Assembly (NCBI GenBank): GCA_004123355.1
Contig: SCHM01000003.1
Span: forward strand, 4,545,058-4,609,057
DNA length: 64,000 nucleotides
Origin: Amphirosellinia nigrospora
Lineage: Eukaryota > Ascomycota > Sordariomycetes > Xylariales > Xylariaceae
Direction of reading: 5' to 3'
Under the pieces are notes generated by a model. It did not search any database and was not told the origin of the DNA. It saw only the letters and a list, made by a program, of their open reading frames with translations. A program made the position numbers and the translations under genes. This document shows, in pieces, positions 16,004 to 28,019 of this stretch. Within the stretch, counting starts at the first letter, position 1. The number at the start of each line of letters is the position of its first letter.

Positions 16004-18221
16004 ATGCCTTCATACTTCTATCACCTGAAGCTTGAACTTTACCCTACTCTCCCATCCGAGTCCGGAGCAGACGTGAAGAATCACACATCCCGCCACGCCA
16101 CAGTTTGGCTTCCAAAGAAGAGTTCAAGCATTTTCGACGAGCTTCCCGCGCACCCCGGAAATTCCTCAACCACGCTAAACAACCACACAAAGAAACCACA
16201 AACGCTACGTCCCCAAGGGCCTACAGCTACATCCCGCCCAGGCGTTGATAGTGTCATCGACTGCGGGGCGTTACGGCCGGCCCACGTTCGGGACGACGGA
16301 TACAGTGTCCTGCGGTGAGGCGCAACACCGACAACGAATACCGAGCGCCCATCCGCCGGAGCCATTTGTGGCTCTTAATCCGCAGACTGCCGTGAAGGAT
16401 TGGCGATTTGGGCAGATACGTGTAGAGAGTATCGACATTGACGGCCACGCAAGCGACGATACCATGCAGGAATCGCACGCTACTACCGCTGCCGCTGCTC
16501 CTGTCGGCCCGTCGATGGGCACCGCGGGCAAAGGTACAAAGGCACTGTATCTGCCCTTAGCAACAGCCAAGAACACGAATGTCGGATGGGGCATTGTACA
16601 TCTTTACCGCGAGGGGAACCCCTCCCCCGAGCTCCATCTCCCTCCTCAATCAGGGCTTCAAGACGAGCAGGACCAGGCTCAGATAGACTGTACGACGGTA
16701 TGCATCCCGGCAGTTCCCAGCTACCTCTCCCGAGCGACTTCCTCGGTTTCATCGGAGATAAATGGAGGGAACATATCAGTCATTATCGCATGATCATGAC
16801 AGGTTGGATGAACAGATATCTGGTCCTCATGAAGTTTCGTAATAGTAGACAGGCCAGGTTATTTGGGCTAGAGTTCGATGGTCGGGTGTTCAACCACATA
16901 GAGGTATGGATGTTGCATCTATATACAATGCTAAGAAGTGAAGCTAACTCTACGGTAATAGCCAGAGACTTGTAATATTGCGTTCATCAGATCGATCACC
17001 TTCGATACGCCTACAGCACCCAGCGCGAGTTTTCCGGACCTTAATTACGATCCCTTCAAGCCCTCTACCGCGCCTGACTATGGCTCATTAAAACCATTTC
17101 CACCGCCGACACCTGATTTAGTCGAACTCCCTACCTGCCCTGTTTGTCTCGAGCGAATGGATGACACTACGGGGCTACTAACGATCCTCTGTCAGCACGT
17201 CTTCCATTGCTCGTGTCTTCAGAAATGGCAAGGGTCAGGGTGCCCGGTCTGTCGGCATGCAAACATGTCGAACAATCTCGCAGGTCTATATCTGGCCCCC
17301 GACTCAACTCCCACAACTTCGTACGATCTAGAGAAACCATCTACACAACCGTTCGGGTCTAACGTTTCCAACCTCTGTTCTGTTTGTGACTGTACCGAGG
17401 ATCTTTGGATTTGTCTCATCTGTGGCAATGTGGGCTGCGGTAGATACAAACGTGGCCATGCCAAAGACCATTGGAAGAACACGGCACACACGTTCTCGCT
17501 GGAACTCTCCACTCAGCACGTATGGGACTACGCAGGTGATATGTGGGTTCACCGCTTGATTAGGGATAAGGGTGACGGCAAACTGGTTGATCTCCCAGGA
17601 CACCAAGAAATAGGGGCCAGAAATCAAGGTGAGGATGTGGTGCCCAGAGCTAAATTAGAAAACATTGGCATGGAGTATACCCACCTTCTTACTAGCCAAT
17701 TGGAAAGTCAACGTCTCTATTTTGAGGAGATGCTGTCAAAAGCAGTTGACAAGGCATCAAAAGCGTCGGCAGCAGCCGAGAGGGCCATGGCCCAGGCTTC
17801 CGATGCGCAGAAAGAATTGCGGGCGATAAAAGCAGAACAACAACATATGCGCTCTGAGATCATCCCGTCGCTTGAGAAGGACTTGGCGCGCGAGCGCACG
17901 CGCGCTGCCAAGTCGACGGAATTAGCCCGAAACCTAGGAAAGAGCCTCCAGGAGGAAAAGAAGGTTTCGGAAGGGCTAATGAAGCGCATCGAGCACATCA
18001 ACAAGGAGGTTGAGAGTCTCAATAAGCAACACACAGCGCTGAAGCTAGAGAATACTGATCTTAAGGATCAGAATCATGACTTGACTATGTTCATCTCGGG
18101 CCAAGAAAAGTTGAAGCAGATGGAGGCCGAGGGACAATTGGAGGAAGGGGAGATTCAGGAAGGCAGTGTTGCCGTACCCGAGGACAAGAAACGGCGCGAA
18201 AGGAAAAGGGAAGGCCGGTAA
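16004..18221 (+). CDS. ETP1: BRAP2-type RING/ZnF-UBP ubiquitin ligase
   Basis: Member of the BRAP2 (IMP)/yeast Etp1 family, a cytoplasmic RING E3. In order: N-terminal MPSYFYHLKLELYP; a BRAP2 domain with RFGQIRVESIDI, NVGWGIVHLYREG, DFLGFIGDKWREHI and NRYLVLMKFRN; a RING finger (CPVCLERMDD, CQHVFHCSCLQKW, CPVCRH); a UBP zinc finger (CSVCDC, WICLICGNVGCGRYKRGHA, HTFSLELSTQHVWDYAGD); and a long Lys/Glu-rich coiled coil to the C-terminus. The intron at 16904-16961 lies between HIE and PETCNIAF. The frame is broken near 16260-16290 and at the CCC at 16729-16731 (between VPSYLS and DFLGF), consistent with one-base deletions. The RING and zinc-finger ligands are all present. Next to polyubiquitin by position only; no functional link is implied. 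Confidence 0.92.
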
Positions 18222-19104
18222 GTAAGTGAAAGGGGCAATGCAGACCGCACCAGCGGCCCCCTCTGGGAGTTATATATGGCGCTGTTCCGCCTCATGGTTA
18301 GCGATCTACGTACGTCTCTAGGTTGGGACATATTTGTACAGCTAGAGCAAATACTAATAGAAGATAGCTGGAGCTAGCGCTAGACGGGTGGCCGAAGGTT
18401 GTTATTTATGAGAATATTAATGAAAGCAGTGATTACCTACCTAGTAGTTTACCACCCGCTCAGGGTTTACAGATGAAGTATTGCAACTTGCTGGTCGAGG
18501 TACTTAGTTACAAAGACGCTCTGAACCGTAAACTTGGGAGCTTGGCTAAGAACGCTAAGCCCAGTACGCTGTAGCTTGCCCCGCTTATGGTACAATGTAC
18601 AGGACGCTACTGCGGGATTTGGCTTGTGAATTCCTGCTTGCTCGGTCTGGTCCGGCGGGGCTCGGCTTGATTGAAGAAATTTTTGGAGGGGCGTATTGGC
18701 CGGTTTATTTCGCATTCTCCAAATGTTATGACGCCTGCCTACGTACGGCTCCCTTCCCCCGCGGTATTCGAGAGCTACCATTCCAGTTACACACGACGTG
18801 TTCCTCTTCAACAACTCACTCTAACGAAGCGACAGCGCACGATTGGCTCTTCGTATATTTCGAAACGTGTCGTCATACACTTCCACATCCTTCTTTTCCC
18901 TTTCTATTTGTGAGCTTTTAATACGCGGCGTAGCAAAGCGATTGCTTTCGCATCAACCCGCACAATCCGATGGACTGATCTTTTTTTTGTTCTCTGCGAC
19001 ACAACATAACACAAGACGACATAATACAACCTGCCCTGTATTGCTCGCGTCTCGGTCCGTTCTGATATCGCTCCTCGGCCATCCCATCGACCATCCCCTC
19101 GACC
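18222..19104. other. Intergenic, leader of acyltransferase gene
   Basis: 3' region of the RING gene followed by the 5' region of the acyltransferase gene. Short open frames on both strands (18467-18921) lack any domain. Nothing else seen. Confidence 0.5.
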
Positions 19105-21370
19105 ATGGCAAAGGTCCAAAGAGCCAGCAATGGGGTGCCGCCATCGAGCTTGAGCACCCCGGAAACGAAACCCCAGAAGGAGTTGTATCCCATGACCCCT
19201 TGGAAATACGATGCCTTCCTTCATACCTTTTCTGTTCTCGTCGACCTGTTTTTCCGCGAAGTCCACCCCCGAGGTGCCTGGCGCGTGCCCCGGAACGGAC
19301 CCATCCTGTTCGTCGCAGCACCCCATGCCAATCAGTTTGTTGACGGTCTGGTCCTGCAACGGACTCTTAGGCGGGAAGCGAAGCGGCGGGTCGGCCTCCT
19401 GATTGCCGAGAAATCCGTACATGGTTTTATCGGCTGGGGCTCTCGTCAGACCGGCTCCGTCCCGGTCGGGCGTGCCCAAGACAAGGCGAAGCCTGCGAAA
19501 GGCCTCATCTACATGCCGGATCCTATCAACGACCCAACCCTAATACGTGGCGTCGTACCGATTTCGAGAAGGACGCCGAATTGGGCGGCATGATCTTCCT
19601 GCCTTCTGTGAAGGGCCAATCCGGAAGCTCTGTCGACATTGCCCAGATCATAGGCCCCGAGGAACTTCGGACAAAACGGCCGTTCAAGGGAAAGCTCTCG
19701 TTATTCCAGCTCACCGGCCGAGACGATATCGATAGTCAAGGGAACCTTGGCAACAAAGACTTGAAGGGGGTTAAGGATGGCTATGAGGGCACCAAATACA
19801 AATTGGCGCCTCATATAGATCAGACAGAGGTGTACAAGGCCGTCTTTAGCCGTTTGAGATCGGGCGGCTGCATCGGTATCTTCCCGAGGGTGGTAGCCAC
19901 GACAGAACTGAGCTACTGCCTTTGAAAGCCGGTGTCGCTATTATGGCTCTAGGGACTCTCGCTGAAGATCCTGACTGTGGCCTGCAGATTGTCCCCGTTG
20001 GCATGAATTATTTCCACGCTCATAAATTTAGGTCGAGGGCGGTTGTCGAGTTCGGCGCCCCCTTCCAAATTCCGGACGATCTAGTCGACAAGTACAAGAA
20101 CAACCAGAGGCGAGACGCTATTGCACAGACATTAGATATGGTACATCAAGCGTTGAGCGCCGTTACTGTGTCTTCGCCTGACTATGATACTTTGATGTGT
20201 ATCCAGGCGGCGAGACGCCTCTACAACACAGGAAGAAAACTACCTCTACCAATGGTTGTAGAACTCAACAGAAAGCTAGCCATCGGGTTCTCCAAGTATA
20301 AGGATGACCCTCGTATCGTTGACCTAATGGACAATCTCAGAGATTACAATAAGCAACTTCACTATCTCAACATCAAGGACCATCAACTAGCGTACGCCAA
20401 GATGACGCCACTAATAATGATCTTCACTTTCTTCTATCGAGTCGCCAAGTTATTAATACTCTCACTTGGGGTGGTACCTGGTCTCGTGCTCTTTGCTCCG
20501 GTTTTTGTCGCCACGAAATACATTAGTCATCAAAAAGCCAAGGAAGCTCTAGCGGGCTCGTCTGTCAAGGTACAAGGCAGAGATGTGATGGCTACGTGGA
20601 AACTGCTCGTTGCCATGGCCTTTGCACCGGCGCTTTACAATCTCTATTCCATCTCCCTCGCCTTCAAGGTCTATCAAGACAATCTTTGGGGATACTTGCA
20701 TCATTCCATTCCTTTCTGGCTTATTTACGTGATCGCCTGGATTATTTTCCCGGCCATCACGTTTGCTGCTTTCAGGATCGGCGAGGTTGGCATGGATATC
20801 TTAAAGTCACTACGGCCATTAATTCTATGCATTAGTCCGACATCGAGCTACAGTGTCCAGAGACTGCGCGAGCGGCGAGTGGAACTGTCGAAGCAAGTCG
20901 TGAAGGTGATTAATGATCTCGGCCCTGATATGTACGATGACTTTGAGAAATCGCGGATGGTGACCGACCCGTTCCGCGACGACGGCTTCCTCGGCTCACA
21001 GGAGGAGGCCGATATCCCCACCATACGCCGCGACGGCGAGTCTGCTGTCTCATCACCACCCGATTCCCCCGGTATAGTACGCAGGCACACTACACGGTCG
21101 AGCCAAGCTATTCCCCGGAACGAGTCGTTCAGCAATATTGGATCTATTGGCATGTTTGCCACACGACCACCGTCTCGGTCGAGAAGTAGGAGCAGCAGCG
21201 CCGGCGGTGGATTCGGATCCGGAGGTTTCCCTATATCTGGATTCACCTCCCTTGACTCTCAAGAGGGCTTCCAGGAGGCGAATAACAGGATCAGGGCGGC
21301 AATGCAGGAGAGAGGTCAGCTGAGGAGAAGGAGAAGCGGCATTTCAGTTGACGAAGAGAGCGATGCATAA
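19105..21370 (+). CDS. SCT1: Glycerol-3-phosphate/DHAP acyltransferase (Gpt2/Sct1 type)
   Basis: ER membrane enzyme that makes lysophosphatidate, the first step of glycerolipid synthesis. The ATG at 19105 has a good context (GACCATGG). The acyltransferase block has the HX4D motif as HANQFVD, then GLLIAEKSVHGFIGWG, and the FPEGGSHDR motif (split by a break) followed by LPLKAGVAIMALG and VPVGMNYF. Hydrophobic segments follow near 20407-20500, 20600-20670 and 20710-20790. The C-terminal tail is Ser/Arg-rich and probably cytosolic. Total of about 755 residues is normal for Gpt2/Sct1. Two one-base deletions break the frame: near 19554 (before TDFEKDAELGGM) and at the CCC at 19883-19885, inside the second catalytic motif. 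No intron was found. Family is firm; Gat1 versus Gat2 class is not resolved. Confidence 0.93.
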
Positions 21371-22663
21371 TTGTTTTGGCTGGGGAAATTCACACGGAAT
21401 TGTAGTAGAGGGGAAGAGGTTATGGTATCATTGCTCGTCGGGGGTTTCTCCCTTTTTCTCTCTATTTTTGGGGGGTGGTAAACGGCTGGACGTAAGGCAT
21501 ACCCTTTTATTATGGACAATGATTTACTAGATATTTGTGTTTGATTCTCCTCATATACGTTGCGGTTGGGATTCACATCCGACTTGAGGAAAGAGAGAAG
21601 AAGACTTTTTGTAATTGTGCAATGAATATATCATCTTGATTCTATATAGAGTTATTATACAGTCTTTGATATGAGGTGCTAAGAGCATCTTATAGCTGCA
21701 CATGGGCTAAGCATCTATTAATAAAGTGTGGGTAGGAAGAGCAGTGGAGTAACATGAGCTAGCCAATGGCCTCTTTGAAATTGATCTGATAACTCTACCT
21801 TGCGCGTCAGCTTTTGGAAATGCCACCGCACTCCCTCGAGACATCACGTAATGGCGCCATCTGATAAGCTATTAATGCACTACAAGGTTCTACTGATTGC
21901 AGTTCACTTCACCGTCTGCAGTACTTGAATCAATGGCATAACGCCGCGTTGCACTACACCCACTACAGTGCCTAGGTACTGCGAATGGCGCTGCTGATAT
22001 GTCCCCGTCTCGGACCCGAATGGTTTCTCCGTCACCTCGCAGATCGACTGTCGGCTTCAAAGACCTTACCACCGAGCTTCGTCCGAGGGCTGTAGTCAAC
22101 TCCGGAGCCCTTCACTTGTGTTATTAACATCTAAAAGATAATAGGCTATACATGCGGATACTTATAGTAGATCAATAATCTGTAGACTCGCTACCTAACC
22201 CTGGTCCTATTCTCCGTCAAGGCAAAGTCACCAGCTAGCCCATCCATTATCTAGGCATAGGCGCGCGAAATCTACGATAGTAAACATCGTCAGTATCGGA
22301 TTTCTCCTGACGCGCACGCGCGGAGCGAAGGATCAGCTCTCTCTACACCGCCAATTGGTAATCGGTCAGTAATCACGGTCCACGTCTTACCACTCAGCCC
22401 TTCTACTAGTAGTCCGCGCCAACAAGAATACGCCCGAGACGGGCCCGAAAACCTCACAGTCGTTTGAACAAGACAGCGCAATGAAGCCCCCCCCACTTTG
22501 CCAGCGGAATGTTGAAAATGGTGGATTGAGACGGCTGACTCATGAGATCAGATACGTCAGTTCATAGTTTAAAATAAAAAAAAGGTGGCTCCTGATCTAC
22601 CTAGGGGAGTGTAAGCCATTATTTGAGTTGAGGGCTGTCCACTCTTTTATACTCGGAACAACG
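21371..22663. other. Intergenic, no supported gene
   Basis: 3' region of the acyltransferase gene, then moderately AT-rich DNA. Minus-strand frames at 21890-22099 and 22290-22496 carry no domain. Confidence 0.5.
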
Positions 22664-24011
22664 ATGACGGCCGAGACTTCCTCTTCGCAACACCCGGAAC
22701 GCCAGCCGCCCCTGAAGCAGAAGATGGCGCTGGATTGAAGTCGCTGCTCGGCACCGCGCGGCGATTCGCCACGGGCGAGGAACCCTCGACGGTCCCCGAC
22801 ATGGCCAGCCTGTTTGCGCCCACGGACCCGGCCGTCGATGGCGAGGATTGCACACACGACTGTGAGAGCTGCCATGTCTCGTATCCACGCGGCTTCAAGG
22901 TCGAGACGGACGACCTGCTGTACGGCCACGTCAAGGGCTGGAGTACCCATGTCATTGTCGCTACGGGCAAGTCGGATTGGTGCGCGATGTTGAGGATGAG
23001 AAGGGGAGCGTTATGGAGGCGTTTGGGAGGGCTACGAATCCTACAAATGGCGTATGTCAGACACTTATCCTACCATGTTTCATCCTCGGAAGAAAAGACA
23101 GGCAATGGCTAAACACCATGCGCCGAACCCTCCATCCAATTCGTAATTGCGTGCTGAGATACTGTATTCGTTGATTATTGGCTAACAAGAGGGAATTGGA
23201 TCGAAACAGCGGCTCATGCTCTCGGCCTCGAACATGCCCACACCCTCCCACACATCCGACTACTCGGAGCCGACAACAGCCATCCTCCTCCCCGCCTTCA
23301 CCCTAATCGAGAACATCACACCCGCCGCGGTCCCGCTTCTAATATCCGAGTACGTCAACCATGCACCCACTACGAAAACACCTCTGGGCCCCGTCTCCCT
23401 CCCGCGCTCCCTCCCTCTCCCGGGCTCCCGGACGCCCAACAACTCCTCGCGCGCCCCTCGCCGCACCGCGCACTGATCCTCCTCTGCTCGCACAAGACGC
23501 GCGACGCGCGCTGCGGACAGAGCGCGCCCATACTCCGCAAGGAACTGGAGCGACACCTGCGGCCGCTGGGGCTGTTCCGCGACCTCGACGACGAGCGGCC
23601 CGGCGGCGTCGGCGTGTACTTCATCAACCACGTCGGCGGGCACAAGTACTCGGCGAACATGATGGTGTACCGCCGGCCCGACGCGTTCGGCGTCGATGCC
23701 GTGGAGAGGGGAAGCTGGCCCCCGGCGAGGAGGTGAGGGTGAGGAAGGCTGTGGAGAAGAAGGTTGATACGCCGGTTGTTAATGAGGTTGAGGGCGTTAC
23801 TAATGGGGGTGAGGAGGTGAAGAAGGAGGAGGAGGGGAGTGAAAGTGGGGATGAAGATGCGGGCGCTGCACAGTGTATTTGGCTTGCGCGTGTTCGCCCT
23901 GAGGATTGTGAGAATATCGTGAAGTATACCGTCTTGCAGGGCAAGGTTGTGAAGCCAGACACGCAGTTACGTGGCGGGTTTGATCGTCAGAAGGGCTTGA
24001 TGAGTTGGTAA
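22664..24011 (+). CDS. AIM32: Aim32/Apd1-type thioredoxin-like [2Fe-2S] protein
   Basis: Sucrase/ferredoxin-like family, which in yeast contains the mitochondrial Aim32 and cytosolic Apd1. Readable blocks: CESCHVSYPRGFKVETDD, LYGHVKGWSTHVIVATGKSDW, LMLSASNMPTPSHTSDY, ILLCSHKTRDARCG and NHVGGHKYSANMMVYRR, then a Glu/Lys-rich linker and GFDRQKGLMSW at the stop. The Cys-x8-Cys (codons at 23485 and 23512) and His-x-Gly-Gly-His (from 23629) are the family's [2Fe-2S] ligands. The intron at 23052-23209 (158 bp, GTATGT, GCTAAC, CAG) joins NG to RLM. The frame breaks by one base within 22664-22735, at GG 22979-22980, GGG 23422-23424 and GGGG 23708-23711. The ATG at 22664 is the best start but lies in a frame that ends at 22736. 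Mitochondrial location is inferred from the family only. Confidence 0.85.
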
Positions 24012-24860
24012 TTGGGCAGACGCGTATTTGGGGCTACTACTAGACATTTCCGAGCTACTTAAGGTTGATGACATTTTGGGAGGCGGGTTGTCTCACCGCC
24101 GGTATTAATGGGCCATGTCACGGGAGGCGAGGTTCTTACGATTTGCTTGTTGAGAGATGAGGGTCTCCTTGCCTACATACTGCGGGCCTCGGAATGGGGC
24201 ATTCGTCCAAAACGATAGAAGCAGAGCGGATGCAACTACTATCAGAGAGTATCTGTATCCGTCTACCTAAGGATGGCATGTTAGAAGGGTAGATAGAACG
24301 TGTATCCTTAGGTCCGGGGCATAGAAGAAGAAGAAGAATCAATGGAGCAAATGAAGAGTTATGCAGGACTGCATCAGTGAAACTTACCTTCCAAGTTCTG
24401 AGATTACATTGAAGTCGGTATCATTGTCATAAAGGTGACGAATACATGGGTTAATTGATATGATAGTCTATAACAACTAACAACCTACCTCTCGAGGGCT
24501 ATAGTGAAGGAATCGTGTTTAATAAGTTCTACAAACACATCTTAATTAATTTCTAGGTGAGAAATGTGCAGGTAATTGAGGTTGGTAAATGCGACGGCAC
24601 TCACGTGATAGGGAGATATAATTGGATATAATCGGCTGGAGTGGAGTTCCAGGGGGAAGCCGCGAGCCTCGGTACAAGCCGGCCAAGCATCTTAGTAGGT
24701 ATCTTAGTCCGGGGTTCGTCATCCAACGGATCGCCAACACCTTTTCACCTTCTATGCGCGACTGACCAAAGCTGTATTTGCCGACGGTTTCCCGACTCCA
24801 TTCAACCACAACGTATCATACCATGACATGAAATATTGCCAACAAATCTAAGCTGCAAAC
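24012..24860. other. Intergenic, PEX14 upstream region
   Basis: AT-leaning. A minus-strand frame at 24546-24809 has no recognisable domain. Nothing else seen. Confidence 0.5.
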
Positions 24861-26155
24861 ATGGCTATTCGCGAGGACGTTGTGTCCTCTGCGGTCTCGT
24901 GGTACGTTATCGTCCGTTGTTAGTCGGCGTGTCTATCTATCTGGTGCATCGCGCAGAAGAGAGAGAGAGAGACGCCATCATCCACCCACTCAATCTAACA
25001 ACAGTCGCTAACATACGGTGCAGTCCTACAGGACCCGAATGTCGTCTCGTCACCTATAGAGAACAAACTATCCTTCTTACGGTCCAAGAACCTCACACAA
25101 GAAGAGATTGACGCGGCATTCGCCCGCGCCGGGGGTTCACCACCCCCTGCCTCGACAACGTCGCAGGCCGTCTCAGCACCAGCCCAACAACAACAATACT
25201 ACCCCCAGTACCAACAGCAGCAGCCTCCATATGGATGGCAAGAACCACCACCGGCGCCGCCTAAGAGGGATTGGCGCGACTGGTTCATCATGGCTACCGT
25301 GGTAGGCGGAGTCGGTTACGGTCTATACTTCATTTCAAAGGTACACTCAGAGTCAGCTACTCAATACCTGCCCAGCAAATGCTAACACGCAGACAGCGAT
25401 ACCTCTATCCCCTGGTGGCTCCACCCACGCCAGAAAAGCTAGACCAGGATAAGACGACCGTAGACGAGCAGTTCGATAAAGCATTCGCAACGCTCGAGCA
25501 GCTGTCAAAAGACACGGAGACGCTGAAGGCGTCCGAGGCCGCCCGCACCGAGAAGTTAGACAAGGTCCTAGAAGACCTCGAGCAGTTTGTCCGGGAATCG
25601 AAATCTGCGAGTCGAAGACAAGAGGACGAGACCGAACGTCTCCGTGAAGACATCAAAACCATTAATGCCGCCATTCCCAAATCCATGTCAGCGAACAAGG
25701 AGTTTACCGATGGCCGGCTCAAGGAGATCAGTAATGAGGTGAAGAGTCTGAAGTCTCTCATCTCGCAGCGCATGAACTCGACACAGGGACAAGCCCCATC
25801 ACCCGTTACCGCGACGCCCACGCCGTATAACGGCGGAGCGAGCTCCCAGCTCCGACCTACCAGCGCCAATGTGGCGTCCGTAAGCCCGGTGACTACCCCG
25901 TCCGTAGAGGTGAAGGGGAACGGCATGAACGGCGCCAACAGCGCCCAGGACGAGAAGACCGGCACATCAACACCAACGCCCAGCAAGCAGGACTACATCT
26001 CGTCGCTCAACGGTCGATCCAGCCCCTTCGGCAGCGGCGCCCCGGCCGCCAAAGCGTCGATCCCAGCGTGGCAGATGGCCGCCAACAGCTCCAAGGCATC
26101 GGAGAATGCTGCTGCTGCCGCGACCGGCTCCTCGGCGGCGGGAAGCAGTTCTTAG
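24861..26155 (+). CDS. PEX14: Peroxin 14, peroxisomal docking protein
   Basis: Peroxisomal membrane docking factor for the import receptor Pex5/Pex7. The start MAIREDVVSSAVS and exon 2 LQDPNVVSSPIENKLSFL, SKNLTQEEIDAAFARAG form the conserved N-terminal Pex5/Pex19-binding domain. A Gln/Pro-rich linker (PQYQQQQPPYGW) leads to the hydrophobic segment WFIMATVVGGVGYGLYFISK. Exon 3 encodes a coiled coil (about 25440-25780) and a Ser/Pro/Ala-rich tail. The intron at 25341-25396 (56 bp) is clean. The first intron, about 24902-25023, has GTACGT and CAG, but splicing there leaves the conserved frame off by one; one inserted G (or two lost bases) at 24900-24902 would explain it. The rest of the gene is uninterrupted. 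Length of about 370 residues fits fungal Pex14. Confidence 0.92.
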
Positions 26156-28019
26156 AAAGTTTTCTAGGACAGAACGAGGAAGCTCCGATTACATGACGAG
26201 ACGCAGATCATGCTGTCTTTTTTGGGGGGGCAAGGCATGGCTTCATACGAAAGTAAACACCTTATGTATAAATAATAGCGTGGAGGAGTAGGTGTATTAC
26301 TAGTACTACGTATCCCCGTAGATAAAGCGATAATATACTTTTTTTTTACAAGATTAAGTAAAATGGAATACAGATTTATTGTGTGTGTGAGAGACTTGAG
26401 CAGATACCTACCTTGTAGGTTTGCATATCTAGTCAATGACAAGAGATTTATCTGCATTGGACATGGTACTATTCTACGCCATAGCGAAATATTTATCAGA
26501 ATCCTTGTGTGTTGACGCAATGAACGGTTTTTTAATATTTTTTTTCTGCATACTAGCTGTGTGACAACGAAAGTGAACAAGTGAATGAAGTACAATAGAC
26601 GAATTGAGAAAAGCAGAGCGATGCTAGGTAGTGTCAGGTGGCTTCTTTATATGAAGCTGACTATGCATATTCGCTACCCATTCGAAAGAAGTCGTTGGCT
26701 CTGGGCAAGCCTCACTCACGCAGGCTGTGAGTATACCTTCCACAGTCTCAATAAGGGGCGTTTTGGTCATGGTGATAGGCTGCACCTTATAGGCGCTGAG
26801 AATGTCACCTTACCACTCTACCAGCCTATTGCGCGGCATCCAAGCATACCTGGCGGTAGCAAAGCGCGAAGGTCAGTAGCTTTTGATAGGAGTACTAAGT
26901 AGCTAAAAGGGAGGCGATGACTAAGCTTAATTTGTTGAGATATTGCAGTAATCGTGTAGCAACTTTGATGTTGAAGTAGTACCTAGTGTAATTGACATAA
27001 CAACCACCGAGAGGGGTAGGTACGCTTAAAGATACATCCATTTCACCTTCCGTGTCATCTAGCTGCCCTCTACTTTATTAGTACCTACCCGATACAAAAA
27101 CCAAAGAGAAGGAAAGGAGGGATCATGTGGTTGATCAGGTCACGAGATTACTACGTGTAATGCCAGCAGCTATTAAATCGTGTTGGCAGTCAGTCTTATT
27201 AAGTGAACGCTTAAGGTTAACTTGAATTGAATTGCCGAGCCTCGGTTAGAGATTTAGGTAAGATCAACCTCCCCACGTGCATCTCTAACTAAGCTTGATA
27301 GTGTGCAACCAAAACCAAATGTACGCTCGTCAGCGAATAAGAGATGGTTTCGTCATGGACGTTTCCAGATATCCGATATTTAAGGAATTTAGAGCAAACA
27401 AGGCGAAGGCGTTCAGTGAGGCCGGAGCGTGGCATTGTGTGTCGTCGATCTGACGGTACACGTGTATTCATAACAGAGCTGAAGGTTTGACGAGTAAAAT
27501 TGTATGCCGTCATGTCTCACGGCATGTAACGAGTTTACTTGGTATAGGCGGATAAGTGACGAAGCAGCAATTAGGTACACGCGCCTACAGTTCGCCTTAG
27601 TGGGCTAAGAACCAGTAGATTTAAGTAAGAGTTAGCCTAAAAGTTGGCAACGAGTTTACCTATATAATAACTAGGGCTAGAAGCTGATCCCGGCCATGTC
27701 GTCAGACTAAATAGTTAGACAGCATTCTAGTCAATTGGATTTTATATATCGAACCGGGAGAGCACACCGCCGAGGACAGAGGACAGCCAAAGGATTTGCG
27801 CAGGTCACTTAGTGGCCATAGATTAAGAGAAAAGGAAGGGCCCTTTTATAAGAATAGCTAGTGGTGGAGTTGCGCAGGATAGCATCTCCAACCCGTTCGA
27901 ATTTCCTAATTAGGTAGGTTGCAAATTAGTTAGTAGCAACCACCGAGGTCACCTTCAGCTCAATCCATCCCGCACCACTCCCCCACCTCTTACAGGTTCA
28001 CGCATCTACACTCTCGACA
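26156..28019. other. Intergenic, 1.9 kb
   Basis: Contains a T9 run near 26340, motif copies TACCTACCT near 26406 and AGGTAGGT near 27913, and frames (26164-26595 minus, 26585-26902 plus) without domains. The last 100 bases are the CT/AC-rich leader of the hydrolase gene. Confidence 0.5.
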
